From Calothrix sp. PCC 7716 (GTDB lineage Bacteria; Cyanobacteriota; Cyanobacteriia; Cyanobacteriales; Nostocaceae): 64,000 bases of DNA. The notes under the pieces were generated by a model. That model did not search any database. It was not told where the DNA came from and saw nothing but the letters and a program-made list of their open reading frames with translations. The position numbers and the translations under genes are program-made. This document shows, piece after piece, positions 1 to 8,066 of this stretch; positions within the stretch are counted from its first letter, which is position 1, and the number at the start of each line of letters is the position of its first letter. Location: NCBI RefSeq assembly GCF_019977735.1, contig NZ_AP025018.1, forward strand, positions 434,001 through 498,000, given 5' to 3'.

Positions 1-602
1 CCACCATATACAGTATTCAAAATCGCTGTATCATGAATCCAAGGCGCCACTGTTACAAGTGACTTAATGCGAGAATCTTCTGCTGCTGCAACCGTCATAT
101 AACCAGCACTCGCGCAAATACCTAACCCAGCAATTTTATTCGAGTCAACCGCATCAACTGTCTGTAAAAAGCTAACTGCATTTTTGATATCTTTAATTTT
201 CTCAGTTGGAGACTCAAAATTGCGAAGCTTACCACCGCTTTCTCCAAAAGTGCGAAAATCAAAAGCAAACGCTGCAAATCCTTGTTCAGCAAGCTTTTGA
301 GCATAAGTAGCTGGCATTTGCTCCTTGATTGTCATCCAGGCGCCTGTCACTATTACAGTAGGTAACTTATCACCTGGTTTATAGTTAGCAGGTAAATACA
401 AGTTACCAACTAGTCTTTCCCCCTCACTTTGGAACGTCACGCGGTTAATACCAGGTTTGTAGGTATTGGCTGCAATTACAATATTTGACTGTTGTACTTG
501 TGGCATTACGTTGGAAAGGTTGGAAGCTTGAGAAATGGCGGCGCCACCGAATAAAATTAGTGAGAGTGTACAAGCCTTGATAGCGCAGTTAGCAAGTTTC
601 AT
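1..602 (-). CDS. alpha/beta hydrolase (dienelactone hydrolase-like), exported, partial
   Basis: The gene runs off the left edge, so only about 200 N-terminal residues are visible. The ATG at 602 opens a hydrophobic Sec-type signal of about 27 residues, so the enzyme is probably periplasmic. After it come a beta-sheet core, an oxyanion-type stretch (VTGAWMT), the FDFRTFGESGG segment typical of alpha/beta hydrolases, and a nucleophile elbow reading GICASAG near residue 163. The cysteine there matches dienelactone-hydrolase-like and related families in which Cys replaces Ser. The catalytic Asp and His lie beyond the window. The substrate cannot be inferred. Confidence 0.8.
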   Translation of the reverse strand, partial: MKLANCAIKACTLSLILFGGAAISQASNLSNVMPQVQQSNIVIAANTYKPGINRVTFQSEGERLVGNLYLPANYKPGDKLPTVIVTGAWMTIKEQMPATYAQKLAEQGFAAFAFDFRTFGESGGKLRNFESPTEKIKDIKNAVSFLQTVDAVDSNKIAGLGICASAGYMTVAAAEDSRIKSLVTVAPWIHDTAILNTVYG

Positions 603-700
603 AATGATTTCTCCGTGTTGGTTTGTTTCGTTAAATCCAATTTAGAGAATCTGCACTTCAAAACCATACCCCATTCTTGCGCGGTTATATCAAAATCTTG

Positions 701-810
701 CTCTCTGTGTACTCTGTGTCTCTGTGGTGAAAGTTTTCTATGCCCCAAAACTTATAATATTAACCAGAAGTAGTATATTTTTTACCACAGAGGCGCAGAG
801 TACACAGAGG
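701..810. repeat. dispersed inverted repeat (CTCTGTGTACTCTGTG family)
   Basis: The left arm at 701-730 and the right arm at 784-810 are imperfect reverse complements built on ACTCTGTGT/ACACAGAGT, separated by an AT-rich middle. Related single arms lie at 7950-7996 and near 32192-32212. It looks like a small non-coding palindromic element. Confidence 0.6.
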
Positions 811-863
811 GATGAACCACAAAGGACACAAAGAAAGAATTGAGGAGTTGCGACTAGGAAGTA

Positions 864-1245
864 CTAGTTGTTATTTTGTTGTAAATTTGAGGCGCCTGGG
901 TTGGCGCCAACACGAACTACAACTTTCTGGTTTTGTTGAGCGCGCTGTAGTGTGAGCGTTAATTCTTCACCTATCTGAGATTTTGCAACCTCGGCTGTTA
1001 TGTCATTAGCTTCAGTAACAGCTTTACCATTAAGCGCCACAATAATATCACCTACTTGGATACCCCGCCAATTCAGCAGGAGAATTTTGTACTACTTTTC
1101 CTACTAATACACCTTTATCTACCGAGAGGTCAAAATTTTGATTGTTTTTAAGCTGCTCACGTAGCTCTGGTGTCACAGTAACAATTTGCACTCCTAAATA
1201 AGGACGGTCTACTTGCTGTTGGGTTATGTTTTCATTTGGTGTAGG
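864..1245 (-). pseudogene. C-terminal PDZ remnant of an HtrA/Deg-type serine protease
   Basis: The minus strand encodes a PDZ domain: RPYLGVQIVTVTPELREQL, then VLVGKVVQNSPAELAG, then after a frame change IQVGDIIVALNGKAV and a tail ending in a run of Asn at the stop (864-866). The frame breaks near 1060-1067, where GCG-GGG-T-ATC carries one base too many for the expected AGIQ. No trypsin-like catalytic domain lies upstream; the frame dissolves into C-rich low-complexity DNA at about 1245. It is a frameshifted and 5'-truncated pseudogene. Confidence 0.75.
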
Positions 1246-1334
1246 AGTGGGGGAAACTGCCCCCCAACCGCTCTCCTACCAGGGAAGGGGGTTAGGGGGT
1301 AAGGTTCATGAAACTATCAAAAAGCTATTTTTTA

Positions 1335-2012
1335 CTAACAGCTATAATGATGACAGCTTCCATAATTAGGATGAATTGGTTGAACAGGAGCAGGCGCCGG
1401 ATTAGAAGTTGGTGTAGTGTTATTTTGATATATGTATTCATAACTTGGCGCCTGTTGAGAACTACCTCCACCACCACCGTTAGTTAAAAATGTTGCAAGT
1501 AAGCCTAACATAAACAAATTTGCTTCTGCTTGCCTTTGTCTGAGTGCCTGCTGCTGCTTAATATAAGCTCGTTTTTGTTCTGGAGATAAACTCTCAAAAT
1601 ACTGTCTTCTTCTTTCTGCTTCCTGAAGTTGCCTTTCGGTAGCTGCTCTACGAGCTGCCGCAAGTTCTTCTCGCCTTCTTTTCCTCTTTTCCTTCAGTGC
1701 TTGAAGTTGCAGCTGCCTTTGTTCATACTGCTGTTGCCGTATCTCACGCCTTCTGTTGTTTTCTATTATTTGCTGTTCTCGTTTCTGTCGTCGTATATTA
1801 CGCCTGTTAATGATATCTCTTGTTTTATCTACATCATTAATAATTCTTGTAGCATCTTTAAAGAACTCTGCAACTAGAACGTTTTTGGAATTTCCTTGAT
1901 AATCTAATTTTTGGTTTGATAGTGTATTCTGTTGTTTAGATGCAGCTAGAACAGGATTAATACTTGTGACGACTATCAGTGTAAGTGCAAGTTGTGCAAG
2001 TCTTTTACTCAT
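1335..2012 (-). CDS. secreted Arg/Gln-rich coiled-coil protein of unknown function
   Basis: This 225-residue protein has a clear N-terminal Sec signal (about 23 residues, cleavage after VLA). Residues about 60-165 are extremely rich in Arg, Gln, Glu and Lys (for example RRQKREQQIIENNRRR) and should form a long basic helix or coiled coil. A hydrophobic stretch (NLFMLGLLATFLT) is followed by a Gly run, a Pro/Thr/Asn-rich linker and a Cys/His end (YGSCHHYSC). I do not recognise the family. The HtrA-like remnant lies downstream on the same strand. Confidence 0.6.
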   Translation of the reverse strand: MSKRLAQLALTLIVVTSINPVLAASKQQNTLSNQKLDYQGNSKNVLVAEFFKDATRIINDVDKTRDIINRRNIRRQKREQQIIENNRRREIRQQQYEQRQLQLQALKEKRKRRREELAAARRAATERQLQEAERRRQYFESLSPEQKRAYIKQQQALRQRQAEANLFMLGLLATFLTNGGGGGSSQQAPSYEYIYQNNTTPTSNPAPAPVQPIHPNYGSCHHYSC

Positions 2013-2110
2013 GGCTATAAGTTAAATGAACTAAATAAACTTCATCTAACGTATATACGCCGCACACTCTACACGTGCTGCAACTAAGAGAAAAATTTTT
2101 GAGTGAGGTT

Positions 2111-2722
2111 TTACACTTGCCCTACTAGAATAGCAACTACACCAAGCACTGAGTGACTGAAGATAATAGAATATAAGTTACGATACGAAGCGTAATTCAT
2201 ACCCCAAAGTACACCAATAATAAATGTGAACAGCAGCGTGGGGACATCTTGATAGATGAGATGAACAAAGCTGTAGAGTAATGAGGAAAGTAAAATCATA
2301 AGCCAAGGCGCCAGTTTAGCTCTAGAAAAAACGGCGAATAAAAAGCCGCGATACAAAAACTCTTGCAAAGGAGAGGAGACGGTAACAAAGAACAGGTAAA
2401 AACCTAATTTATATGTAGAGTTGTCGATGCGTGCCCCTTGCATCATATAATTAATAAGCATCAATAATACAGATGCTAATGTTGGTAAAGCGATTACTTT
2501 GAAGGAAATTCCTAGATGCTGTCTAGTAAATCCCAGTTCTATAAGAGAGAATTTATATAGTCGAGTAATTGCCAAAATAGCAATAGCAGCTAAGATGAGA
2601 ATATAAAATCGCCATGAAAAAGGTATTATTTTGAAATGAAGTAATAAAACAGGCAAAATGTATCCTAAGCTTATAATTAGGATAAGCTTTTGTCTTTCTT
2701 GGTTGATTTGCAAAATTCCCAT
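2111..2722 (-). CDS. CPBP-family intramembrane protease (CAAX/bacteriocin-processing type)
   Basis: A 203-residue, almost entirely hydrophobic protein with about six membrane segments. Motif 1 reads QEFLYRG at residues 120-126, where the family normally has EExxxR, so the first Glu is Gln here while E121 and R125 remain. Motif 2 is SFVH with H154, and motif 3 is H190. The start ATG (2722) is three bases beyond the stop of the CHAT gene, so the two are translationally coupled. It is the last gene of the sigma/DUF1822/CHAT operon and could act on a membrane partner of that system. The Q120 change leaves catalytic competence uncertain. Confidence 0.8.
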   Translation of the reverse strand: MGILQINQERQKLILIISLGYILPVLLLHFKIIPFSWRFYILILAAIAILAITRLYKFSLIELGFTRQHLGISFKVIALPTLASVLLMLINYMMQGARIDNSTYKLGFYLFFVTVSSPLQEFLYRGFLFAVFSRAKLAPWLMILLSSLLYSFVHLIYQDVPTLLFTFIIGVLWGMNYASYRNLYSIIFSHSVLGVVAILVGQV

Positions 2723-2725
2723 AAT

Positions 2726-4972
2726 TTACTCATTTTCTACACGAAGGTCAATAAAACGAACCAGCAGGAAAAATAAAGAAATAAAGAATATAGTACTAGA
2801 GAACCATGAAGTGAGGGGTTCGGTACTGCTCATTCCAAACAATTGGTCAATTAGAGAGGCGCCGAAAAAGCTACTTAGCAATGTAAAAATTAAAGTACCT
2901 AATAATAAGCATAATAAAATCGGCTGATATTTTTTACTGGCGCCTCTATATATACTGCTAACAGTTACCAAAAACAGTATAGAAATAATAGAGTAGGCAA
3001 GAATATTGATTCCAGCAAAAGTGCCTCTAAATTCAGGCGAAAATAATAGACTTTTAGTATGCTCTATAGCGTAACGTTGAAAGGGTACCCATAATAATAT
3101 ACCAAATTCACAAATGATAAGATATGTCAAGTACTTATTTTTGTTAAAAATAGAATCTGGCACGAACAAAATAGTTGAAACCAAGGTCAAAATCTGCACA
3201 CCACAACTAGCAATTGCCACAAAGCTGAGAGCGTAAAACCACCGACTAATCGAAAAAGCTTTAATATTTGGATGCCAAACGTCATAAGATGTAGCAATAC
3301 GCAAAAGTCCTTGTAAACCCTTAATATTATTAGATTTATAAATACGCTTTATCGCTAACTCTAAATCGTATTTTTTGAGCGTTAAATTTCCGTTAGAATC
3401 GAAAGCATCACGAGTATTAAAAATTTCTTCAGGAATACTTAAAATCTCAGCATTGGTAGTGTTCCACTTTACATAAAGCTCTGGAAGTTGCTGTGCGTTA
3501 ATAGCTGTTTTTGCATGAGATTGAAACTCCATCAACATCATACGATTACCATTTAGTTCAAACAATAATGCCAACGATGTCAGAATAATAGTTAAGAGTG
3601 TTAAAAATACGAATGGACGTGTTTTAACACGAATCATGCAATGCGCTCGATAAGATGCAAATATAGATATCCAGAGAAATAACGAAGGATAGACTACAAG
3701 GTGAGGGTAAAGTTGAGCATAAAACGCTAAAGTGTCCCAACTTTGAAATTCGGTCAGTATCCCTATAGGTAGGCAAACCATTACAGCGATGGCAATAAGT
3801 CCTAGTATTATTTCCCATCGTGAAGATAATCTCCTTTCAGAAAATAAACGATTCCATGTAAGTTCACGAGCCAAAGGATTGGCAACAATTACAGGTAGCC
3901 AACTTTTTCCGGGTTCAAATTTCTGTTGTAACTGCTGTCTTGCTGCATTCATTGATGCAAATAAAGACTTATCTTTAACAAAAGCTGCAAGAAAATGCTT
4001 CAATAATTCTCTGGCGACAGAAGATTCTACCATCTCTCGCATTACAATACAGTAGGGTAGCGATAACTCTGTTAACTGGTTAGCTAGTCCCAAACCATCG
4101 CAAGAATTAAAAATAGCTAGTTGCAACTTTTTCTGAATGGCGCCTGCAAGCAAATCTTTCAATTCTGTTATTTCAATAATTCCTAGGGCGCCATCCGTTG
4201 CGTTAATTTGAATGCGTCCAATTCGCCCGTTAGCATCGCTTTCGCTGTGTCCTGCAAAAAAGAAAATGTGCCAGCTTTGAGGGTCTTTTAATTTTTGTTC
4301 TAATTCTTGGCGTGTGGGTTGTCTAAGAATGTGTGGTTCTCCACCATATTTTTTTAAACTTTTAATAAAGTCTTCTTCTTGTGCAAAACCAAGTTTTTCA
4401 TCACCAAACACTACAAGTATGCGCGCGGTTGCTCTTAGTTGTGGTGTTTGCTTTTGAGTTAGGCGCCGGAAGTTTGTAGCACTAATGGCAACTTCTACAC
4501 CTCTACTAGTATATGCTGCCAAAGTATCCCACTCTTGCCAAGGAAGTCCCCGTAATTGTCGGTCTTCTGTTTGTACAATAATCTGAACTTCATCTTTTGG
4601 TGTAATTTTCTCCCTAAACCTTTCTAAAACTAAATTAACACGAAAATCTGGGCACCCATTCTCATCAACCCAACCATCTCTTCCTAACCATTTATTTAGT
4701 TCTTCTTTTAAGGAATTCGCCAGTTCTGTAAGATTAATTACCCCTGAAAAATTCTTGTCACGATTTTTCGCAACTTTACGATTACCTTGGAGACCAATAT
4801 AATATTGCCATTCTTTGAACTTATCTTCAAGAGCTTTTGGTAAAGGATAAAGAAACGAAACAATTTCTTCTAATTGTCCTTCTTCATCAAAAATAGCTAA
4901 GGTGACAGGCAAAACTTCCGAATGGTTGATTTTTACTCGTCCACCAATTTTAAAGGAAATTTTTAATGCCAT
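2726..4972 (-). CDS. CHAT-domain (caspase-like) membrane protein
   Basis: 748 residues from the ATG at 4972, preceded by AGGAAGGAG. Residues about 130-370 form a CHAT protease domain: the catalytic His is in FFFAGHSESD (about H242) and the Cys in IFNSCDGLGLA (about C291), with typical RGLPWQEW and GRIGRIQIN segments around them. From about residue 390 there are about eight predicted membrane segments in two groups, separated by an extracytoplasmic loop of about 100 residues. Such sigma-like/DUF1822/CHAT gene sets recur in cyanobacteria, and the membrane part suggests a signal-gated protease. The substrate is unknown; an obvious candidate is the DUF1822 or sigma protein from the same operon (inference). 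Confidence 0.85.
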   Translation of the reverse strand: MALKISFKIGGRVKINHSEVLPVTLAIFDEEGQLEEIVSFLYPLPKALEDKFKEWQYYIGLQGNRKVAKNRDKNFSGVINLTELANSLKEELNKWLGRDGWVDENGCPDFRVNLVLERFREKITPKDEVQIIVQTEDRQLRGLPWQEWDTLAAYTSRGVEVAISATNFRRLTQKQTPQLRATARILVVFGDEKLGFAQEEDFIKSLKKYGGEPHILRQPTRQELEQKLKDPQSWHIFFFAGHSESDANGRIGRIQINATDGALGIIEITELKDLLAGAIQKKLQLAIFNSCDGLGLANQLTELSLPYCIVMREMVESSVARELLKHFLAAFVKDKSLFASMNAARQQLQQKFEPGKSWLPVIVANPLARELTWNRLFSERRLSSRWEIILGLIAIAVMVCLPIGILTEFQSWDTLAFYAQLYPHLVVYPSLFLWISIFASYRAHCMIRVKTRPFVFLTLLTIILTSLALLFELNGNRMMLMEFQSHAKTAINAQQLPELYVKWNTTNAEILSIPEEIFNTRDAFDSNGNLTLKKYDLELAIKRIYKSNNIKGLQGLLRIATSYDVWHPNIKAFSISRWFYALSFVAIASCGVQILTLVSTILFVPDSIFNKNKYLTYLIICEFGILLWVPFQRYAIEHTKSLLFSPEFRGTFAGINILAYSIISILFLVTVSSIYRGASKKYQPILLCLLLGTLIFTLLSSFFGASLIDQLFGMSSTEPLTSWFSSTIFFISLFFLLVRFIDLRVENE

Positions 4973-4984
4973 CACAACTCCTTC

Positions 4985-5902
4985 CTAGGCAACAAAGTAC
5001 TCTCGAATAAAGTTTTGTCCTATCCGCAACTCTACCCAGAATTCTTCACCTTTTGATAGTTCCAGAGGGATAGAAATTAAATCAGCCACATCATTAACTG
5101 TTTCAGTATAAATCTCAGATTCGTCTGGTACACTTACTTGCATCCCTTTAGGTAAACTTGCACTTGCACCTTGTACAATAACTCTTACCAAAATCACTTC
5201 GTCATTTTGAGAAACCGAAAGCTGCATTTCAAATACTTGCCCTGCCAGTTCTAACTTTTTCTTACAAGTGGCAGTTTTTAAATCGCGCATTGAGGGTTGC
5301 CAATCTGCTTCATAAATGCTATTCAACCAGTTTCTTAAATAAGTAATTTTTTTATCTGCAAATTCTTGCGTCAAGTCATTTGTCTCAATTATATCGGTAA
5401 GCGAAGATGCTTCCAGTGGCGCCAAGTAATCAATTATATCATCCATAGACAGTAAATCTGTGAGTAACACTTCTGAATCTGTAGCTTTAGAATACGAAGC
5501 AGGCAGAAAACCAAGTAGTGTCGCTGTATTTTCATTTTCAATTTCTACAAATAAATAGCCTAGCTTCTCACTCAAACTATCCTGTGGTAAAACAATTGAT
5601 AATTGCTCTGGCAGAATTACACAACATTCTAAATATCCCAAGCCAGACAATTCTATCTCGTTTGCTTCGCTCCAAAGACGATGAGCGGCATTCCATCTTT
5701 CTAGCTTGGCAAGATTAGTCTCGAAACCCAGCATCCGAAAATACGCATTTCCCACAAGTACTGCTAGGGTATTAAAATAAACACGAGCTTGAGCATCTTG
5801 TGTAAAGTACTGCGACGCATATGTTTCAGCTTGTTGGCGAAACGATATTGGAATTGGCAAAGGAATAGCCAGTTCTCGTAAAACATCTAGTTTATCGGTC
5901 AT
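4985..5902 (-). CDS. DUF1822 family protein
   Basis: 305 residues from the ATG at 5902, preceded by GGAGAAG; a longer TTG-start reading from 5917 is less likely. The gene overlaps the 3' end of the sigma-like gene by 11 bases and ends 12 bases before the CHAT gene. The sequence fits the cyanobacterial DUF1822 family: an N-terminal helical region, a conserved RNWLNSIYEADWQP-like segment, and a C-terminal beta domain ending in FWVELRIGQNFIREYF. There is no signal peptide or membrane segment. The function is unknown; its constant link to a sigma-like protein and a CHAT protease suggests an adaptor, inhibitor or substrate. Confidence 0.8.
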   Translation of the reverse strand: MTDKLDVLRELAIPLPIPISFRQQAETYASQYFTQDAQARVYFNTLAVLVGNAYFRMLGFETNLAKLERWNAAHRLWSEANEIELSGLGYLECCVILPEQLSIVLPQDSLSEKLGYLFVEIENENTATLLGFLPASYSKATDSEVLLTDLLSMDDIIDYLAPLEASSLTDIIETNDLTQEFADKKITYLRNWLNSIYEADWQPSMRDLKTATCKKKLELAGQVFEMQLSVSQNDEVILVRVIVQGASASLPKGMQVSVPDESEIYTETVNDVADLISIPLELSKGEEFWVELRIGQNFIREYFVA

Positions 5903-6566
5903 AGCTATCTTCTCCAAACAGCCTCTGATTTGTATCTAGCCACTGCCGCATGAAAAATTCGCATTTTCTGCACCAATGGGATGTAACGGCGCCACGGGGG
6001 GAACCAACTTCCGTAGCGATTTGTTGCCATTCCTTTCCACCAACAATTCTCAAATGAGCCAGCAATTGACAGTTTGCTGTGGGGTTATTTGCTATATGGC
6101 AACTCCTAAGAATATTATCAGGGTCATTTGTAACCCATTGCACAAACGATTCCCAAGTTTGGAGAAGTAAGGTGGCATCTACTGGAGAAATGACTTTATC
6201 CAAAGGGTCAATATCAAGCTCATCACCTTGCCATACAGGTTGTCTATAAGAGCGTTCGCGTTGAGTCGCGCGAATTTCATCTCTATACTGATTTTCAAGG
6301 CATTTATTAAACCAAGCTAAGAATGAACCTGAATTTGGATTATATTTCTCGCAAAGTGTTTTAGTTAGTTTAACCATAGTTTTATGTAAAGCTTCTTCAT
6401 AAAGAGTCTGTTCATAAACATCTCCAGTTGGTGGTCTCCAAAGGCGCCTAGATTTCAGAATCACTCGGAGCAAACGATTAAGGGTTTTACGATGCTGCGA
6501 GCTAGATGCTGGATAACTACAAAGCTCTTGGATGAGTGATTGCAAGTGGAGATAATCGTCGTCCAT
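5892..6566 (-). CDS. sigma-70 family-like protein heading a CHAT operon
   Basis: A 224-residue soluble protein. Residues about 60-110 (KYNPNSGSFLAWFNKCLENQ and the Arg-rich part after it) resemble region 2 of group IV sigma factors. The C-terminal part (GGKEWQQIATEVGSPRGAVTSHW) resembles a region 4 helix-turn-helix. It is the first gene of a four-gene operon and overlaps the DUF1822 gene by 11 bases. It may be a genuine alternative sigma factor or a divergent DNA-binding relative; no cognate promoter is evident. Confidence 0.7.
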   Translation of the reverse strand: MDDDYLHLQSLIQELCSYPASSSQHRKTLNRLLRVILKSRRLWRPPTGDVYEQTLYEEALHKTMVKLTKTLCEKYNPNSGSFLAWFNKCLENQYRDEIRATQRERSYRQPVWQGDELDIDPLDKVISPVDATLLLQTWESFVQWVTNDPDNILRSCHIANNPTANCQLLAHLRIVGGKEWQQIATEVGSPRGAVTSHWCRKCEFFMRQWLDTNQRLFGEDSYDR

Positions 6567-6630
6567 AAACTTATGACATAGTGTGGCATTGTTGCTAAGT
6601 ATACCACGCCATGCGAATGGTTCTTACGTA

Positions 6631-6655
6631 GTAAGGTGGGCAGTGCCCACCCTAC
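6631..6655. repeat. GGTGGGCAGTGCCCACC palindrome
   Basis: A near-perfect palindrome centred on GGGCAGTGCCC. Members of the same family occur at 8006-8030, 29739-29763 and 47040-47060. These are non-coding hairpin repeats in intergenic DNA. Confidence 0.65.
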
Positions 6656-6767
6656 GATTTATACGAAAAATAATAAGCTCATGCTGCAAAAAATAAATTA
6701 AATATTTAGTTTTCGGCGCCTGAGCTTGTTGTGATAACCTGAATTAAGTTCATTTGTTCTGTACTAT

Positions 6768-7646
6768 ATGGCGATTCCACATCCAGTACAATATCAAGGA
6801 AGTAAAAGAAACCTGGCACCAGACATTTTAAAATTTCTGCCTAAAACAGTAGAAAGGTTAGTAGAACCGTTTGCAGGGACTGCGGCAATTAGTGTAGCTG
6901 CATCTTGGAACCGGATATCCCAGAATTTTTGGATAAATGATTTAAACAAACCATTAGTTGAGCTATTGGAATTAATTGTAGAGCAACCATCAACGATAGC
7001 AGGCGCCTATGAAGAAATATGGAATCAGCAGCATAATGATTCTATAGAGCATTATTATCAAGCAAGGTATAAATTTAATCAAACTAATGACCCGAAAATT
7101 CTCTTATACTTACTAGCTCGATGTGTTAAAGGCGCCGTTAGATACAACTCTGAAAAACTTTTTAATCAAAGTCCTGATAAAAGGCGAAAGGGAACCCACC
7201 CTGAGAAAATGAGAAAAAATATAGAAGGTGTTTCCAAGCTACTTAAAGGTAAATGTATATTTACATGCCTTGATTATAGAGAGGTTTTGGCTGAAGTTAA
7301 AGCAAGTGACTTTGTTTATATTGACCCTCCCTACCAAGGAGTTTGCGGAGAAAGAGACTCAAGGTACCTTACTGGTATAAATTTTGATGAATTCGTCTTG
7401 GCTCTTGAAAATTTGAATCTTAGACAGATACCATTTGCAGTTAGCTACGATGGCAGACGAGGAAACAAAACCTTTGGTAATGAGTTGCCTTCACATTTGA
7501 ATCTCAAAAAATTTGAAATTGTTGTTGGACGCTCATCTCAAGCAACATTACTGGGCAAGGAAGAAATCACAGTAGAGTCTTTGTACTTATCTCCTTCTTT
7601 GTTTCACGATTATAGTGCCTTATCAGAAAGCTATGTTAACCAGTGA
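6768..7646 (+). CDS. D12-class DNA adenine (N6) methyltransferase
   Basis: 292 residues. The N-terminal QYQGSKRNLAPDILKFLP and the SAM-binding FAGTAAIS (about residues 36-43) followed by INDLNKPL match Dam/D12-class adenine methyltransferases, and the catalytic motif is DPPY (residues 186-189, in FVYIDPPYQGV). The family modifies adenine at a specific short site; the target cannot be read from sequence. An HTH gene follows immediately, but no endonuclease gene is adjacent, so this is either an orphan methylase or the surviving half of a restriction-modification system. GGCGCC contains no adenine, so it is not the enzyme for the iterated hexamer seen here. Confidence 0.9.
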   Translation: MAIPHPVQYQGSKRNLAPDILKFLPKTVERLVEPFAGTAAISVAASWNRISQNFWINDLNKPLVELLELIVEQPSTIAGAYEEIWNQQHNDSIEHYYQARYKFNQTNDPKILLYLLARCVKGAVRYNSEKLFNQSPDKRRKGTHPEKMRKNIEGVSKLLKGKCIFTCLDYREVLAEVKASDFVYIDPPYQGVCGERDSRYLTGINFDEFVLALENLNLRQIPFAVSYDGRRGNKTFGNELPSHLNLKKFEIVVGRSSQATLLGKEEITVESLYLSPSLFHDYSALSESYVNQ

Positions 7647-7941
7647 GCTTGAAGATATTAAATATTTATCATATTTATTAATAAAATCGAGAATAGCACT
7701 AAAAATTACACAAAGAAAACTTGCATTTTTAAGTAACCATACTGAGGAACAAATTATTCAATTTGAAGATAAGAATTATCATAATGCGAGTTACGTAAGT
7801 TTTTTAAAAGTACAATCAGCACTAGGTTTCAAACATAAGAACGGCAAATTTATTGCTCAGTTGAATGAATTTTATCAAAAAGAATTAAATTCATTGCGTT
7901 TTCAGGAAAATTCACACATATACGTTCAAAAAGCATCGTAA
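7633..7941 (+). CDS. small XRE-like helix-turn-helix protein
   Basis: About 102 residues if translation begins at the ATG at 7633, which lies inside the methylase 3' end (a 14-base overlap); an ATG at 7615 is also open. The region SRIALKITQRKLAFLSNHTE followed by QFEDKNYHNASYVSFLKV has the spacing of an XRE-type HTH (ITQRKLA as helix 2, recognition helix around EEQIIQFE). Overlap with the methylase suggests co-transcription, as with controller proteins of restriction-modification operons. The rest of the protein is not recognised. Confidence 0.6.
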   Translation: MLTSELEDIKYLSYLLIKSRIALKITQRKLAFLSNHTEEQIIQFEDKNYHNASYVSFLKVQSALGFKHKNGKFIAQLNEFYQKELNSLRFQENSHIYVQKAS

Positions 7942-7949
7942 ATAATATC

Positions 7950-8030
7950 TCTCTGTGTCCTCTGTGTCCTCTGTGTCCTCTGTGTCTCTGTGGTAAAAGT
8001 CAAAGTATGGTGGGCAGTGCCCACCGTACA
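7950..8030. repeat. 9-bp tandem repeat plus GTGGGCAGTGCCCAC palindrome
   Basis: About four copies of CTCTGTGTC (7950-7993) are followed by the palindrome TATGGTGGGCAGTGCCCACC (8006-8025). Both belong to dispersed repeat families seen elsewhere in the window. Confidence 0.6.
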
Positions 8031-8066
8031 AATGTACGAATACACTGCACAGGCGAGATGCCTATG

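Noticed and set aside
122-304. 60-residue plus-strand frame
   Set aside because: It is antisense to the coding, well-conserved alpha/beta hydrolase on the minus strand.
2726-6566. type III-E CRISPR Craspase locus
   Set aside because: There is a CHAT protein and a sigma-like protein, but no gRAMP/Cas7-11, Csx30, CRISPR array or TPR-CHAT fusion.
6768-7941. complete restriction-modification system
   Set aside because: Only methylase and HTH genes are present; none of the neighbours looks like a restriction endonuclease.
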